Source of the DNA: Clostridia bacterium
Lineage (GTDB): Bacteria > UBA6262 > WVXT01
DNA length: 14,618 nucleotides
Reading direction: 5' to 3'
Assembly (NCBI GenBank): GCA_030671905.1
Contig: DAOVHK010000028.1
Location: 1 to 14,618, forward strand
Part shown: positions 8,729 to 14,618 of the stretch, piece by piece
Layout: every line of letters starts with the position of its first letter
Numbering within the stretch: the stretch's first letter is position 1
Position numbers and translations under genes: made by a program
Notes under the pieces: generated by a model
What the model was told of the DNA's origin: nothing
Database searches by the model: none
The model's input: the letters and a program-made list of their open reading frames with translations, nothing else

Positions 8729-8731
8729 AAA

Positions 8732-8776
8732 GTCCTCGTGTTCCCGATTGAAAATCGGGACGAAGGACGAAGTCCT
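8732..8776 (+). promoter_or_regulatory. Leader stem-loop with competing pairing
   Basis: TCCCGATT (8742-8749) pairs perfectly with AATCGGGA (8753-8760) around a GAA loop, giving 8 bp. GTCCT (8732-8736) can pair with AGGAC (8764-8768), extending the base with small bulges. The same AGGAC can instead pair with a second GTCCT (8772-8776), also around a GAA loop. The octamer AAGTCCTC occurs at 8730-8737 and 8770-8777. No T-run follows, so it is not a plain terminator. It may be a dispersed palindromic repeat or a regulatory leader. Confidence 0.45.
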
Positions 8777-8810
8777 CCAAGCAATCTGACAGGGAATGGA
8801 GCGTATCTAA

Positions 8811-11042
8811 ATGGATTTGATCGTGACTCATATTGGTGCAGATTTTGATGCTTTGGCTTCGCTTGTAGCAGCAAAAAAAATATATCCTAAGGCTTTAGCT
8901 GTCTTAGCCGGCTCACCTGATAAGGACGTGAGAGAATATTTATATAAGAAACCACATTTGATAGACCTGAAGAAAGAGAAAGAGGTCGATTTTAAAAAAG
9001 TCAAAAGATTAATAGTTGTAGATACACGCCTTGCTAAAAGAATCGGAGAAGCAAAAGAGGCCCTTAATAATCGCGGATTAATCCTTCACTTCTACGACCA
9101 CCATCCCCGCACTAAGGGCGATCTCGTTGGAGCAGTGGACATAGGAGGACGCTATGGAGCTACTGTCACTATTCTGGTAGAACTCATAAAGAAGAAAAGA
9201 ATCAAGATTTCTACAGAAGAGGCAACCCTTCTTGCTCTGGGAATTTACGAGGATACAGGGTCTTTTACATTTCCTTCCACTACCCCGGCAGATTTAAAAG
9301 CAGCCTCTTATCTAATAACTAAAGGAGCAAATTTGAACATGGTTTCTGACTTTATACGCAAGGAATTAACTAAAAACCAGGTTAAATTATTAAATAAACT
9401 TCTTCGATTGGAAAAGAGAATTAAGATTAATGGAATAGAAATTGCCATTATTAAGTTGAAATCTTCAGGCTATATCACTGATCTGGTGGCAACTGTTCAT
9501 AGGTTACGCGATATCGAAAATCTGGAGACTATTTTCGTGTTATTGGGGACGAAAGAGAGAATTCGCATAGTTGCCCGTAGTAGAATTAAGGCTGTAAATG
9601 TAGGTAAAATTACTCAGGTTTTTGGAGGAGGTGGCCATGCCACTGCAGCCTCGGCCACAATAAGAGGAATGGAGCTTCGAGAGGTAGAGAAAAAATTAAT
9701 AGAAGTCCTGAAGAGCAAAGTTACCCCCGAAATCGCACCTGATGAGAGTATTCTGTTTAAAAAGAATGTAGGGTCACTTTTAAACAGAAATCTTCCTTCT
9801 AAAATAGCGAGTTTACTGGCGGAAGCGGGTAGAATAGCTGAGGAGAAAAATTTCAGAGTCTATCTGGTTGGTGGTTTCGTGCGAGACCTTCTACTTGGTG
9901 TAGAAAACTTCGATGTAGATTTAGTTGTTGAGGGAGACGGCATATTCTTTGCTCAATGTCTAGTTAAAAGGTTGCGAGGCAAGGTTACTGCCCACAAGAG
10001 GTTTGGCACCGCAGTGGTTACTTTGCCCGGCGGAATTAAGATAGATATTGCCACTGCAAGAAAGGAATTTTACGAATTTCCCGCTGCTTTGCCTACTGTA
10101 AAAAAGAGTTCACTGAGAGAAGATTTGTATCGTCGAGACTTTACCATTAATGCTATGGCTGTGAGATTAAATCCTAAGCGTTATGGAGAATTGGTCGACT
10201 TCTTCGGTGGATGGAAAGATTTGAAAGAGAGAATGGTTAAGGTTTTACATAACAAGAGCTTTATCGAAGATCCCACGCGCATTTTTCGAGCAATTCGTTT
10301 CCAAGGGAGATATGACTTCTCCATGGACAGAAACACTGAGCGACTGGTGAGGGATGCGCTAAAATTGAAAATTTTTAGGCGGTTAAGTAAACAAAGACTG
10401 AGAGAAGAAATCATCGCCATCCTAAGCGAGCCCCAACCCAAGAACGCAATTTTGAGGTTGGATAAATTCAGGATTCTTAAGTTAATCCATCCCAAAATTA
10501 GATTGAGTCAAGAGATAAAAAAAGATTTGCAAATAGTTAAAACTATCTTTTCCAGATTCGCCTCTCTTCTTAAGGAAGAGGACGGAAAACGTTGGATAGT
10601 CCATTTTCTAATCCTGGTGCAAAAATTAAGTATCTTAGAAGTGAAAAATCTCTGTAAGAATTTTAGACTCTCCAGGGAACAGAGCAGGAAGATAGTCAAG
10701 GGAAAAGAGGATCTACGAGAAATAATAAAAAAGCTCAAAAAATCAGAATTAAAACCGAGCTTCCTCTATCGAACGTTGCAAGGATTACCCCTGGAAGTGC
10801 TTCTATTTATTGTTTTAAAAGCGAAAAGCAGATTAATTGAAAGGAAAGTCTATCAGTATCTGACCAAAATGCGCAAGGTGAAGATTCGTACTACAGGTGA
10901 TAAACTTAAAAAAATGGGGTATAAACAAGGTCCCCTGTTTAAGAAGATATTGCAGGAATTGCTCTGGGCCAAACTTGATGGAATTGTGAAAAACCCATCT
11001 TCTGAGACGAAGTTTGTGTTTGACAATTTTCCAAAAGATTGA
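8811..11042 (+). CDS. DHH/DHHA1 phosphoesterase fused to tRNA nucleotidyltransferase/poly(A) polymerase, CBS-less
   Basis: The 743-residue fusion starts with a DHH phosphoesterase: THIGADFDA (6-14), IVVDT (68-72), YDHHP (95-99) and GIYEDTGSF (144-152). The DHHA1 domain ends with FGGGGHATAAS (271-281). From about residue 325 it is a class II nucleotidyltransferase: LVGGFVRDLLLG (352-363), acidic pair D368/D370, RRDFTINAMA (441-450) and EDPTRIFRAIRF (486-497), then an alpha-helical tRNA-binding tail. The second half should add CCA, CC or A to tRNA 3' ends, or act as a poly(A) polymerase; which one is not clear from sequence alone. The DHH half could degrade short RNA or a nucleotide. Homologues I know place two CBS domains between DHHA1 and the nucleotidyltransferase and reach roughly 870-900 residues. 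Here only about 25-40 residues separate the two, so the CBS pair is absent. The gene probably has its own promoter. Confidence 0.88.
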   Translation: MDLIVTHIGADFDALASLVAAKKIYPKALAVLAGSPDKDVREYLYKKPHLIDLKKEKEVDFKKVKRLIVVDTRLAKRIGEAKEALNNRGLILHFYDHHPRTKGDLVGAVDIGGRYGATVTILVELIKKKRIKISTEEATLLALGIYEDTGSFTFPSTTPADLKAASYLITKGANLNMVSDFIRKELTKNQVKLLNKLLRLEKRIKINGIEIAIIKLKSSGYITDLVATVHRLRDIENLETIFVLLGTKERIRIVARSRIKAVNVGKITQVFGGGGHATAASATIRGMELREVEKKLIEVLKSKVTPEIAPDESILFKKNVGSLLNRNLPSKIASLLAEAGRIAEEKNFRVYLVGGFVRDLLLGVENFDVDLVVEGDGIFFAQCLVKRLRGKVTAHKRFGTAVVTLPGGIKIDIATARKEFYEFPAALPTVKKSSLREDLYRRDFTINAMAVRLNPKRYGELVDFFGGWKDLKERMVKVLHNKSFIEDPTRIFRAIRFQGRYDFSMDRNTERLVRDALKLKIFRRLSKQRLREEIIAILSEPQPKNAILRLDKFRILKLIHPKIRLSQEIKKDLQIVKTIFSRFASLLKEEDGKRWIVHFLILVQKLSILEVKNLCKNFRLSREQSRKIVKGKEDLREIIKKLKKSELKPSFLYRTLQGLPLEVLLFIVLKAKSRLIERKVYQYLTKMRKVKIRTTGDKLKKMGYKQGPLFKKILQELLWAKLDGIVKNPSSETKFVFDNFPKD

Positions 11043-11048
11043 TAAAAT
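11020..11048 (+). promoter_or_regulatory. Near-consensus sigma-70 promoter of the S2P-trpS-scpAB operon
   Basis: TTGACA (11020-11025, perfect) is followed by exactly 17 bases and TAAAAT (11043-11048, one mismatch to TATAAT). The -35 and spacer lie inside the last codons of the DHH fusion gene and the -10 begins right after its stop. Transcription would start near 11055, leaving a leader of about 60 bases before the site-2 protease ATG. This is the best promoter match I found in the window. Confidence 0.65.
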
Positions 11049-11076
11049 TAAAGTTTTAAAGAGTGCCCGATCAAAC

Positions 11077-11081
11077 GGAGG
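11077..11081 (+). promoter_or_regulatory. Strong Shine-Dalgarno far from the S2P start
   Basis: GGAGG, within AAACGGAGG, is a strong ribosome binding site but sits 35 bases before the site-2 protease ATG at 11117. The protease frame is closed by TAA at 11099-11101, so it cannot start earlier. At normal spacing (9 bases) the site serves a GTG at 11091 that opens a 16-codon frame (MEFNSPMGACLYFNRY) ending at 11141, across the protease start. A coupling leader peptide is possible. Confidence 0.4.
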
Positions 11082-11116
11082 TGTGAGTGAGTGGAGTTTA
11101 ACTCACCGATGGGAGC

Positions 11117-11803
11117 ATGCTTATACTTCAACAGATATTGAGGAGTCCTTTTATTGTTTTCCAAATAGTTCCTTTGCCAGTGAAGCTGGTGATTTTACTT
11201 TTTGCAATTGTCATTCATGAATGCGCCCATGCGTGGATGGCCTCTCGATGCGGAGATAATACCGCAAGATATGCGGGAAGAATAACGTTAAATCCTCTAC
11301 CACATATCGACCCCATAGGAACGATAATGTTTCCTCTCCTTTTAATTCTTTCTCGTTCCCCATTCATTATCGGTTGGGCTAAACCTGTTCCCATCAATCC
11401 TCTCAATTTCAATGATCCGCGAGTGGATCTGGCGAGAGTGGGAGCTTCTGGTCCTCTCTCCAATATAGGGTTGGCAATTATTTCTTCCTTCCTGGTGTGG
11501 ATATTCATCTACTTGCCTATGGGAGAGATAAAAAATTCATTAATAATAATTCTCCTGTTCAGCGTTCTGATTAATCTTTTGCTTGCAGTGTTCAATCTAA
11601 TTCCTGTTCCTCCACTGGATGGTTCACAGATTCTCTCGGGATTATTGCCAACCCATCTGGCTATGAGATATGAGACAATTCGCCCTTACGGTTTTATTAT
11701 TTTATTCTTCCTCCTGTTGTCAGGTTTACTCTGGACAATAATTCTACCTGTCGTTCAGATTCTTTATAAGATACTCTTTTTGTGGGTAGGAAGGGGATTT
11801 TAG
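11117..11803 (+). CDS. Site-2 protease family (M50) intramembrane zinc metalloprotease
   Basis: The 228-residue integral membrane protein has the M50 motifs: HECAH (H34, E35, H38) in the first long hydrophobic segment and NLIPVPPLDG (160-169), where D168 is the third zinc ligand. GRITLNPLPHIDPIGT (54-69) and IGWAKPVPINP (85-95) are typical of the compact S2P subgroup that lacks PDZ domains. Four to five transmembrane helices are visible. Such proteases cleave membrane-embedded substrates; the substrate here is unknown. The start is not certain: ATG 11117 has GGGAG one base upstream, and TTG 11138 is an alternative. No extension upstream is possible because of an in-frame TAA at 11099. TrpS begins 2 bases after the stop, so the two are co-translated or at least co-transcribed. 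Confidence 0.88.
   Translation: MLILQQILRSPFIVFQIVPLPVKLVILLFAIVIHECAHAWMASRCGDNTARYAGRITLNPLPHIDPIGTIMFPLLLILSRSPFIIGWAKPVPINPLNFNDPRVDLARVGASGPLSNIGLAIISSFLVWIFIYLPMGEIKNSLIIILLFSVLINLLLAVFNLIPVPPLDGSQILSGLLPTHLAMRYETIRPYGFIILFFLLLSGLLWTIILPVVQILYKILFLWVGRGF
11791..11796 (+). promoter_or_regulatory. Ribosome binding site fixing the trpS start
   Basis: AAGGGG lies 9 bases before ATG 11806, inside the end of the site-2 protease gene. It supports ATG 11806 rather than the in-frame GTG at 11782, which lacks such a site and would add eight residues not expected in TrpRS. Confidence 0.6.
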
Positions 11804-11805
11804 AA

Positions 11806-12786
11806 ATGGCCAAGAAAAGAATTTTAAGTGGAATGCGTCCCAGCGGAAAGTTGCACGTGGGACATCTTGTGGGAGCACTTGCCAATTGGGCAGCTTTACA
11901 GGATGAATACGAATGTTTCTACATGGTAGCAGACTGGCATGCTCTTACAACAGAATACGAAAACCCTTCAGGGATTAAAACCAATATTAAAGAAATGGTT
12001 ATTGATTGGATATCCGCGGGTCTCGATCCTAAAAAGTGTACCATGTTTGTGCAGTCCCAGGTTCTGGAACATGCGGAACTACATCTTCTGCTCTCTATGT
12101 TTATTCCTTTAAGTTGGTTGGAAAGGTGTCCCACTTACAAGCAGCAACAACAGGAACTGAAAGACAAGAACCTTTCTACTTACGGGTTTTTGGGTTATCC
12201 TGTTCTGCAGGCAGCAGACATTTTGGTCTACAAAGCAGAAGCTGTGCCTGTGGGTGAGGACCAACTTCCCCATCTGGAACTGTGCCGGGAGATTGCTCGG
12301 CGTTTCAATTTCTTATATAAGAGTGTTTTTCCCGAGCCACAAGCTCTTCTGACCAGAGCACCAAAACTTTTAGGAGCCGATGGCCGGAAGATGAGTAAAA
12401 GTTACAACAACTGCGTTTTCCTGTCGGATCCTCCGCAGGTTATTCGAGAAAAAGTAAGCTTTATGATTACTGACCCCAGCCGGATTAGAGCCAACGATCC
12501 TGGACATCCCGATGTGTGCACAGTATACGGGCTGCATAAGATTTTTACTTCTCCGAAAGTAGATTCAATAACTGCTGATTGTAAAAGCGGGAAAATAGGT
12601 TGTGTTGCATGTAAGAAAATTTTGAGCGAATCTCTAATAGAAAGATTAAAACCGATTCAGGCAAAGAGGAAAGATTTGGAAGCGAATCCAAAGGAGGTCG
12701 CCAGGATCCTCAAACAGGGGCATCTCAGTGCTCAAAAAATTACTCAGGAGACCCTTAAGGAAGTGAGAGAAGCAATTGGATTATAA
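11806..12786 (+). CDS. trpS: Tryptophanyl-tRNA synthetase
   Basis: The 326-residue class I aminoacyl-tRNA synthetase charges tRNA-Trp with tryptophan in the cytoplasm. Starting at ATG 11806, the N terminus is MAKKRILSGMRPSGKLHVGH, the usual TrpRS beginning with the HIGH-type motif HVGH at 17-20. The KMSKS motif is at 195-199 (GADGRKMSKSYNN). 'YPVLQAADILVYKAEAVPVGEDQ' at 131-153 is the conserved tryptophan/adenylate site region. The length matches bacterial TrpRS of about 325-340 residues, and nothing appears missing. It follows the site-2 protease by 2 bases and precedes scpA by 13, an operon-like arrangement. A longer GTG start at 11782 overlapping the protease gene is possible but less likely. 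Confidence 0.95.
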   Translation: MAKKRILSGMRPSGKLHVGHLVGALANWAALQDEYECFYMVADWHALTTEYENPSGIKTNIKEMVIDWISAGLDPKKCTMFVQSQVLEHAELHLLLSMFIPLSWLERCPTYKQQQQELKDKNLSTYGFLGYPVLQAADILVYKAEAVPVGEDQLPHLELCREIARRFNFLYKSVFPEPQALLTRAPKLLGADGRKMSKSYNNCVFLSDPPQVIREKVSFMITDPSRIRANDPGHPDVCTVYGLHKIFTSPKVDSITADCKSGKIGCVACKKILSESLIERLKPIQAKRKDLEANPKEVARILKQGHLSAQKITQETLKEVREAIGL

Positions 12787-12799
12787 AAAAGAGAGCATG

Positions 12800-13483
12800 A
12801 TGGATTACAAGGTGAGATTGGAGGTATTTGAAGGTCCGCTCGATTTATTGTTACATTTGATTAAGAAAAATGAGCTTGATATCTTCAATATTCCCATAGC
12901 AGAGATTACAGCCGACTATTTGAACTACATAAAATTCTTCAGGAAGCTAAACCTGAATTTTGCAGGGGAGTTTCTGGTAATGGCTTCTACCTTAATTCAC
13001 ATAAAATCGAGAACGTTACTTCCCTCCATGGAAACAGCTGAAGAGGAAGAGCCCGAGGATCCCCGGGCGGAATTGGCAGCCAGACTTATGGAGTATGAAA
13101 AATTTAAAGAAGCAGCCAGTATATTGAAAGAGAGGGAGGTAATTCAAAGAGACATTTATGGACGTCTTCCTATAGTTCCCCAGGATGAAGATTATACCAT
13201 CGAGGCTACACTTTTTGACCTCATGGATGCTTTCCAGAAAATGGTGTTTCGGGTTGAAAAAGAAGTCCGGGAAATAATTCAAGAAGACATCAAGGTTGAA
13301 GACCGAATTCAAGAAATCCTGAACCTTCTGGAAAATAAAAGATTTATCAATTTTGAGACCATATTTTCTGGCCAGAGGACAAAGAGACTTCTAATAGTAA
13401 CTTTCTTAGCTCTCTTAGAGCTAATCCGATTGAAAATGGTTTTTGCTCGCCAGGCAAGACTATTTGGAGATATAAGAATATAA
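12800..13483 (+). CDS. scpA: Segregation and condensation protein A
   Basis: This is the kleisin subunit of the bacterial SMC-ScpAB condensin, bridging the SMC head domains during chromosome segregation. The N terminus VRLEVFEGPLDLLLHLIKKN and the following ELDIFNIPIAEITADYL are the ScpA signature that contacts the SMC neck. The middle (about residues 75-100) is acidic, and the C-terminal winged-helix region includes LLIVTFLALLELIRLKMV. The 227-residue length is normal for ScpA. ATG 12800 is preferred because GAGAG (12791-12795) lies 4 bases upstream. ATG 12797, one codon earlier, is equally in frame. The gene lies directly after trpS and before scpB; no SMC gene is in the window. Confidence 0.93.
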   Translation: MDYKVRLEVFEGPLDLLLHLIKKNELDIFNIPIAEITADYLNYIKFFRKLNLNFAGEFLVMASTLIHIKSRTLLPSMETAEEEEPEDPRAELAARLMEYEKFKEAASILKEREVIQRDIYGRLPIVPQDEDYTIEATLFDLMDAFQKMVFRVEKEVREIIQEDIKVEDRIQEILNLLENKRFINFETIFSGQRTKRLLIVTFLALLELIRLKMVFARQARLFGDIRI

Positions 13484-13515
13484 AGGGCAAAACGGGAATT
13501 GGCGGCATAAAGATA

Positions 13516-14049
13516 ATGGAAAAAGAAGAATTAAAAAATATAATCGAGTGCCTCTTGTTTTTCTCTGATAAACCTTTGAGTATAGAGAAGCTGACCGAAA
13601 TTATGGAAATTGACAACTTTGATGAGACAAAAGAGGCTGTTGAAGATTTGCAAAAAGAATACGAGCTAAGAAATAGCGGGCTGCAAGTTCTGAACATTGC
13701 TCAGGGATACCAGATTTGTACCAGGAACGAATTCTCAAGATGGGTGAGAAAACTTTATAAAGCACAGACTACTTTTCAACTCTCACTGTCTGCTTTAGAG
13801 ACACTCTCCATTATTGCTTATAAACAGCCTGTTACCCGGGGAGAAATAGAAAAGATAAGGGGAGTCGATGCTTCCTATGTGTTGAGGACGCTTTTAGAAA
13901 AAAAGTTGGTTAGAATTTCAGGGAGAAAAAAATTGCCGGGTCGCCCAATTCTATATGGAACATCTCAAGATTTCCTACGCTATTTTGGGTTAAAAGATCT
14001 ATCCGAGATTCCCATCCTGGAGGAGATAAAACCACAGGCAAGTGGATGA
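13516..14049 (+). CDS. scpB: Segregation and condensation protein B
   Basis: The 177-residue protein has the two winged-helix domains of ScpB. The first is KNIIECLLFFSDKPLSIEKL (7-26), the second SALETLSIIAYKQPVTRGEIEKIRGVD (about 92-118), ending with LPGRPILYGTSQDFLRYFGL, which is highly characteristic. ScpB dimers bind the central part of ScpA in SMC condensin. It lies 32 bases after scpA and has only a weak ribosome binding site, so it is probably translated from the same message. The last codons and stop overlap the first copy of the decamer TGGATGAATC, repeated 31 bases later, so the extreme C terminus (IKPQASG) may have been altered where the intergenic element begins. Confidence 0.93.
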   Translation: MEKEELKNIIECLLFFSDKPLSIEKLTEIMEIDNFDETKEAVEDLQKEYELRNSGLQVLNIAQGYQICTRNEFSRWVRKLYKAQTTFQLSLSALETLSIIAYKQPVTRGEIEKIRGVDASYVLRTLLEKKLVRISGRKKLPGRPILYGTSQDFLRYFGLKDLSEIPILEEIKPQASG

Positions 14050-14054
14050 ATCCC

Positions 14055-14073
14055 GCCCCTAAAGAGCAGGGGC
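14055..14073 (+). terminator. Weak hairpin just after scpB
   Basis: GCCCCT and AGGGGC form a 6-bp GC-rich stem with a 7-base loop, 5 bases after the scpB stop. There is no T-run after the stem, so it is at best a factor-dependent or processing signal. It is also part of the repeat-rich element that follows. Confidence 0.3.
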
Positions 14074-14259
14074 TGGATGAATCGGAGAGCACAGGCTGAT
14101 TCATAGATAAGAAACCTTTGTGTAAGGGGTCGCTGGAGCGACGAGTAAGGAGCTCCGTGTTAGCGACGGGCGCGAGACGGTGAGCGCCCCGGGGAAGCGA
14201 AGCGAACGCAATCAGGGGAAACCTGCTGAGGTTTCCCCTATTGAGCACAGGCTGATTCA
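14064..14259. repeat. GC-rich structured intergenic element bounded by direct repeats
   Basis: GAGCACAGGCTGATTCA occurs exactly at 14087-14103 and 14243-14259, with a degenerate third copy (GAGCAGGGGCTGGAT) at 14064-14078. The interior is about 63% G+C over 14121-14240 by hand count, clearly above its neighbours. It has several inverted repeats. GTCGCT plus GGAGC (14129-14139) pair with GCTCC (14152-14156) and AGCGAC (14162-14167). GGGCGC (14168-14173) pairs with GCGCCC (14184-14189). An 11-bp stem lies at 14214-14239. No convincing coding frame is present. It could be a non-autonomous mobile repeat or a structured RNA. It fills most of the 227 bases between scpB and pheA. Confidence 0.55.
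14214..14239. repeat. Perfect 11-bp hairpin before pheA
   Basis: AGGGGAAACCT (14214-14224) pairs perfectly with AGGTTTCCCCT (14229-14239) around GCTG. It is the strongest hairpin in the window. It is followed by ATTGAG rather than a T-run on the + strand, and there is no T-run on the other strand either, so an ordinary intrinsic terminator is not supported. It forms the right end of the GC-rich element. Confidence 0.6.
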
Positions 14260-14262
14260 CAT

Positions 14263-14270
14263 AAGGGGGG
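14263..14270 (+). promoter_or_regulatory. pheA ribosome binding site
   Basis: AAGGGGGG lies 6 bases before ATG 14277, a strong site that fixes the start of the pheA frame. Confidence 0.65.
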
Positions 14271-14276
14271 TAGTTT

Positions 14277-14618
14277 ATGGATTTAAAAAGTTTACGTGAA
14301 AAAATTGATAAAGTAGATAACCAAATTTTGAAATTGTTGAACCACAGAACCGAAACAGTACGAGAAATTGCAAAATTGAAAGCAAAGGCAAAACAGGAAT
14401 TCTATGCTCCCCATCGGGAGAAGAAAATCGTAGAAAGACTCCTCAAGAAGAACAAAGGACCACTCCCCAATGAAGCATTGAAAGGGATATTCCAAGAAAT
14501 ATTGAATGTTTCCCGGTCTATCCAGAAGAAATTGAGGATATCTTATCTGGGACCCGCAGCTACTTTCACCCACTTAGCAGCAGTTAAGAATTTCGGTAAG
14601 TATGCCAACTTTACTCCT
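14277..14618 (+). CDS. pheA: Chorismate mutase/prephenate dehydratase (P-protein), 3'-truncated
   Basis: The frame is open to the right edge, giving 114 residues. Residues 1 to about 85 are an AroQ-type chorismate mutase: LREKIDKVDNQILKLLNHR (6-24), then EIAKLKAKA and FYAPHREKKIVERLL. From about residue 88, ISYLGPAATFTHLAAVKNFG matches the start of prephenate dehydratase (commonly YLGPEGTFTHLAA). The full protein would convert chorismate to prephenate and then to phenylpyruvate for phenylalanine synthesis. A C-terminal ACT domain giving phenylalanine feedback is expected in the family but lies outside the window. The gene is separated from scpB by the structured element. No clear promoter is visible immediately upstream, so transcription could read through from the scpAB operon or start inside the element. 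Confidence 0.92.
   Translation, partial: MDLKSLREKIDKVDNQILKLLNHRTETVREIAKLKAKAKQEFYAPHREKKIVERLLKKNKGPLPNEALKGIFQEILNVSRSIQKKLRISYLGPAATFTHLAAVKNFGKYANFTP

Noticed and set aside
11014..11220. Forward 68-codon frame overlapping the end of the DHH fusion and the start of the site-2 protease
   Set aside because: It is out of frame with two well-supported genes and has no recognisable domain. An internal GTG at 11083 is too close to GGAGG to be used.
11782..11805. Longer GTG start for trpS
   Set aside because: It overlaps the protease gene and adds residues not expected in TrpRS, whereas ATG 11806 has a well-placed AAGGGG.
14055..14073. Hairpin after scpB as a true intrinsic terminator
   Set aside because: No T-run follows and the stem is part of the repeat element, so it is listed only at low confidence.
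14087..14259. CRISPR-like repeat
   Set aside because: There are only two exact 17-bp copies separated by about 140 bases, with no regular spacers and no cas genes.
13910..14260. Reverse-strand open frame of 116 codons with the peptide MNQPVL appearing twice
   Set aside because: The duplicated peptide is just the translation of the 17-bp DNA repeat, and the frame runs back into scpB. No ribosome binding site or family resemblance supports it.

Overview
The window is an ordinary, densely packed bacterial chromosome segment with every gene on the + strand. It is moderately AT-rich, and the proteins are rich in Lys, Glu and Ile with many AGA/AGG arginine codons. A signal-peptide TPR metalloprotease, a membrane-anchored amidotransferase-like protein and a large three-TM coiled-coil protein suggest a diderm, uncultured, deep-branching lineage. 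Omnitrophota or another PVC-like candidate phylum is my best guess. It rests on gene style and short intergenic palindromes, not on a marker gene, so it is held at low to moderate confidence.

Layout. (1) 2-4813: the 3' part of a GATase-like/DUF1355-type membrane protein, followed at once by a 1172-residue DUF4175-like protein. This looks like the tail of an envelope-protein operon of the MoxR/BatA type that starts left of the window. (2) 4866-8688: a stand-alone PP-loop ATP pyrophosphatase resembling the C-terminal part of GMP synthase, a secreted TPR protein with an HExxH metallopeptidase core placed 3 bases later, and a DUF362 protein with a C-terminal 2[4Fe-4S] ferredoxin domain. (3) 8811-11042: a DHH phosphoesterase fused to a tRNA nucleotidyltransferase/poly(A) polymerase core, without the tandem CBS domains usual in this architecture. 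A promoter-like sequence and a stem-loop lie in front of it. (4) 11117-14049: site-2 protease, trpS, scpA and scpB, tightly packed. A near-consensus sigma-70 promoter (TTGACA, 17 bp, TAAAAT) overlaps the end of the DHH fusion gene and probably drives this operon. (5) 14050-14276: a GC-rich, hairpin-dense intergenic element flanked by 17-bp exact direct repeats. (6) 14277 to the right edge: the start of pheA (chorismate mutase/prephenate dehydratase), cut by the window end.

The genes cover tRNA 3'-end maintenance, tryptophanyl-tRNA charging, condensin accessory subunits, regulated intramembrane proteolysis and aromatic amino acid synthesis. I see no CRISPR array, phage, transposase, tRNA, rRNA or defence system. 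The least explained parts are the structured element before pheA, the divergent GuaA-like protein, the CBS-less DHH-nucleotidyltransferase fusion and the leaders at 8730-8777 and 11055-11141.
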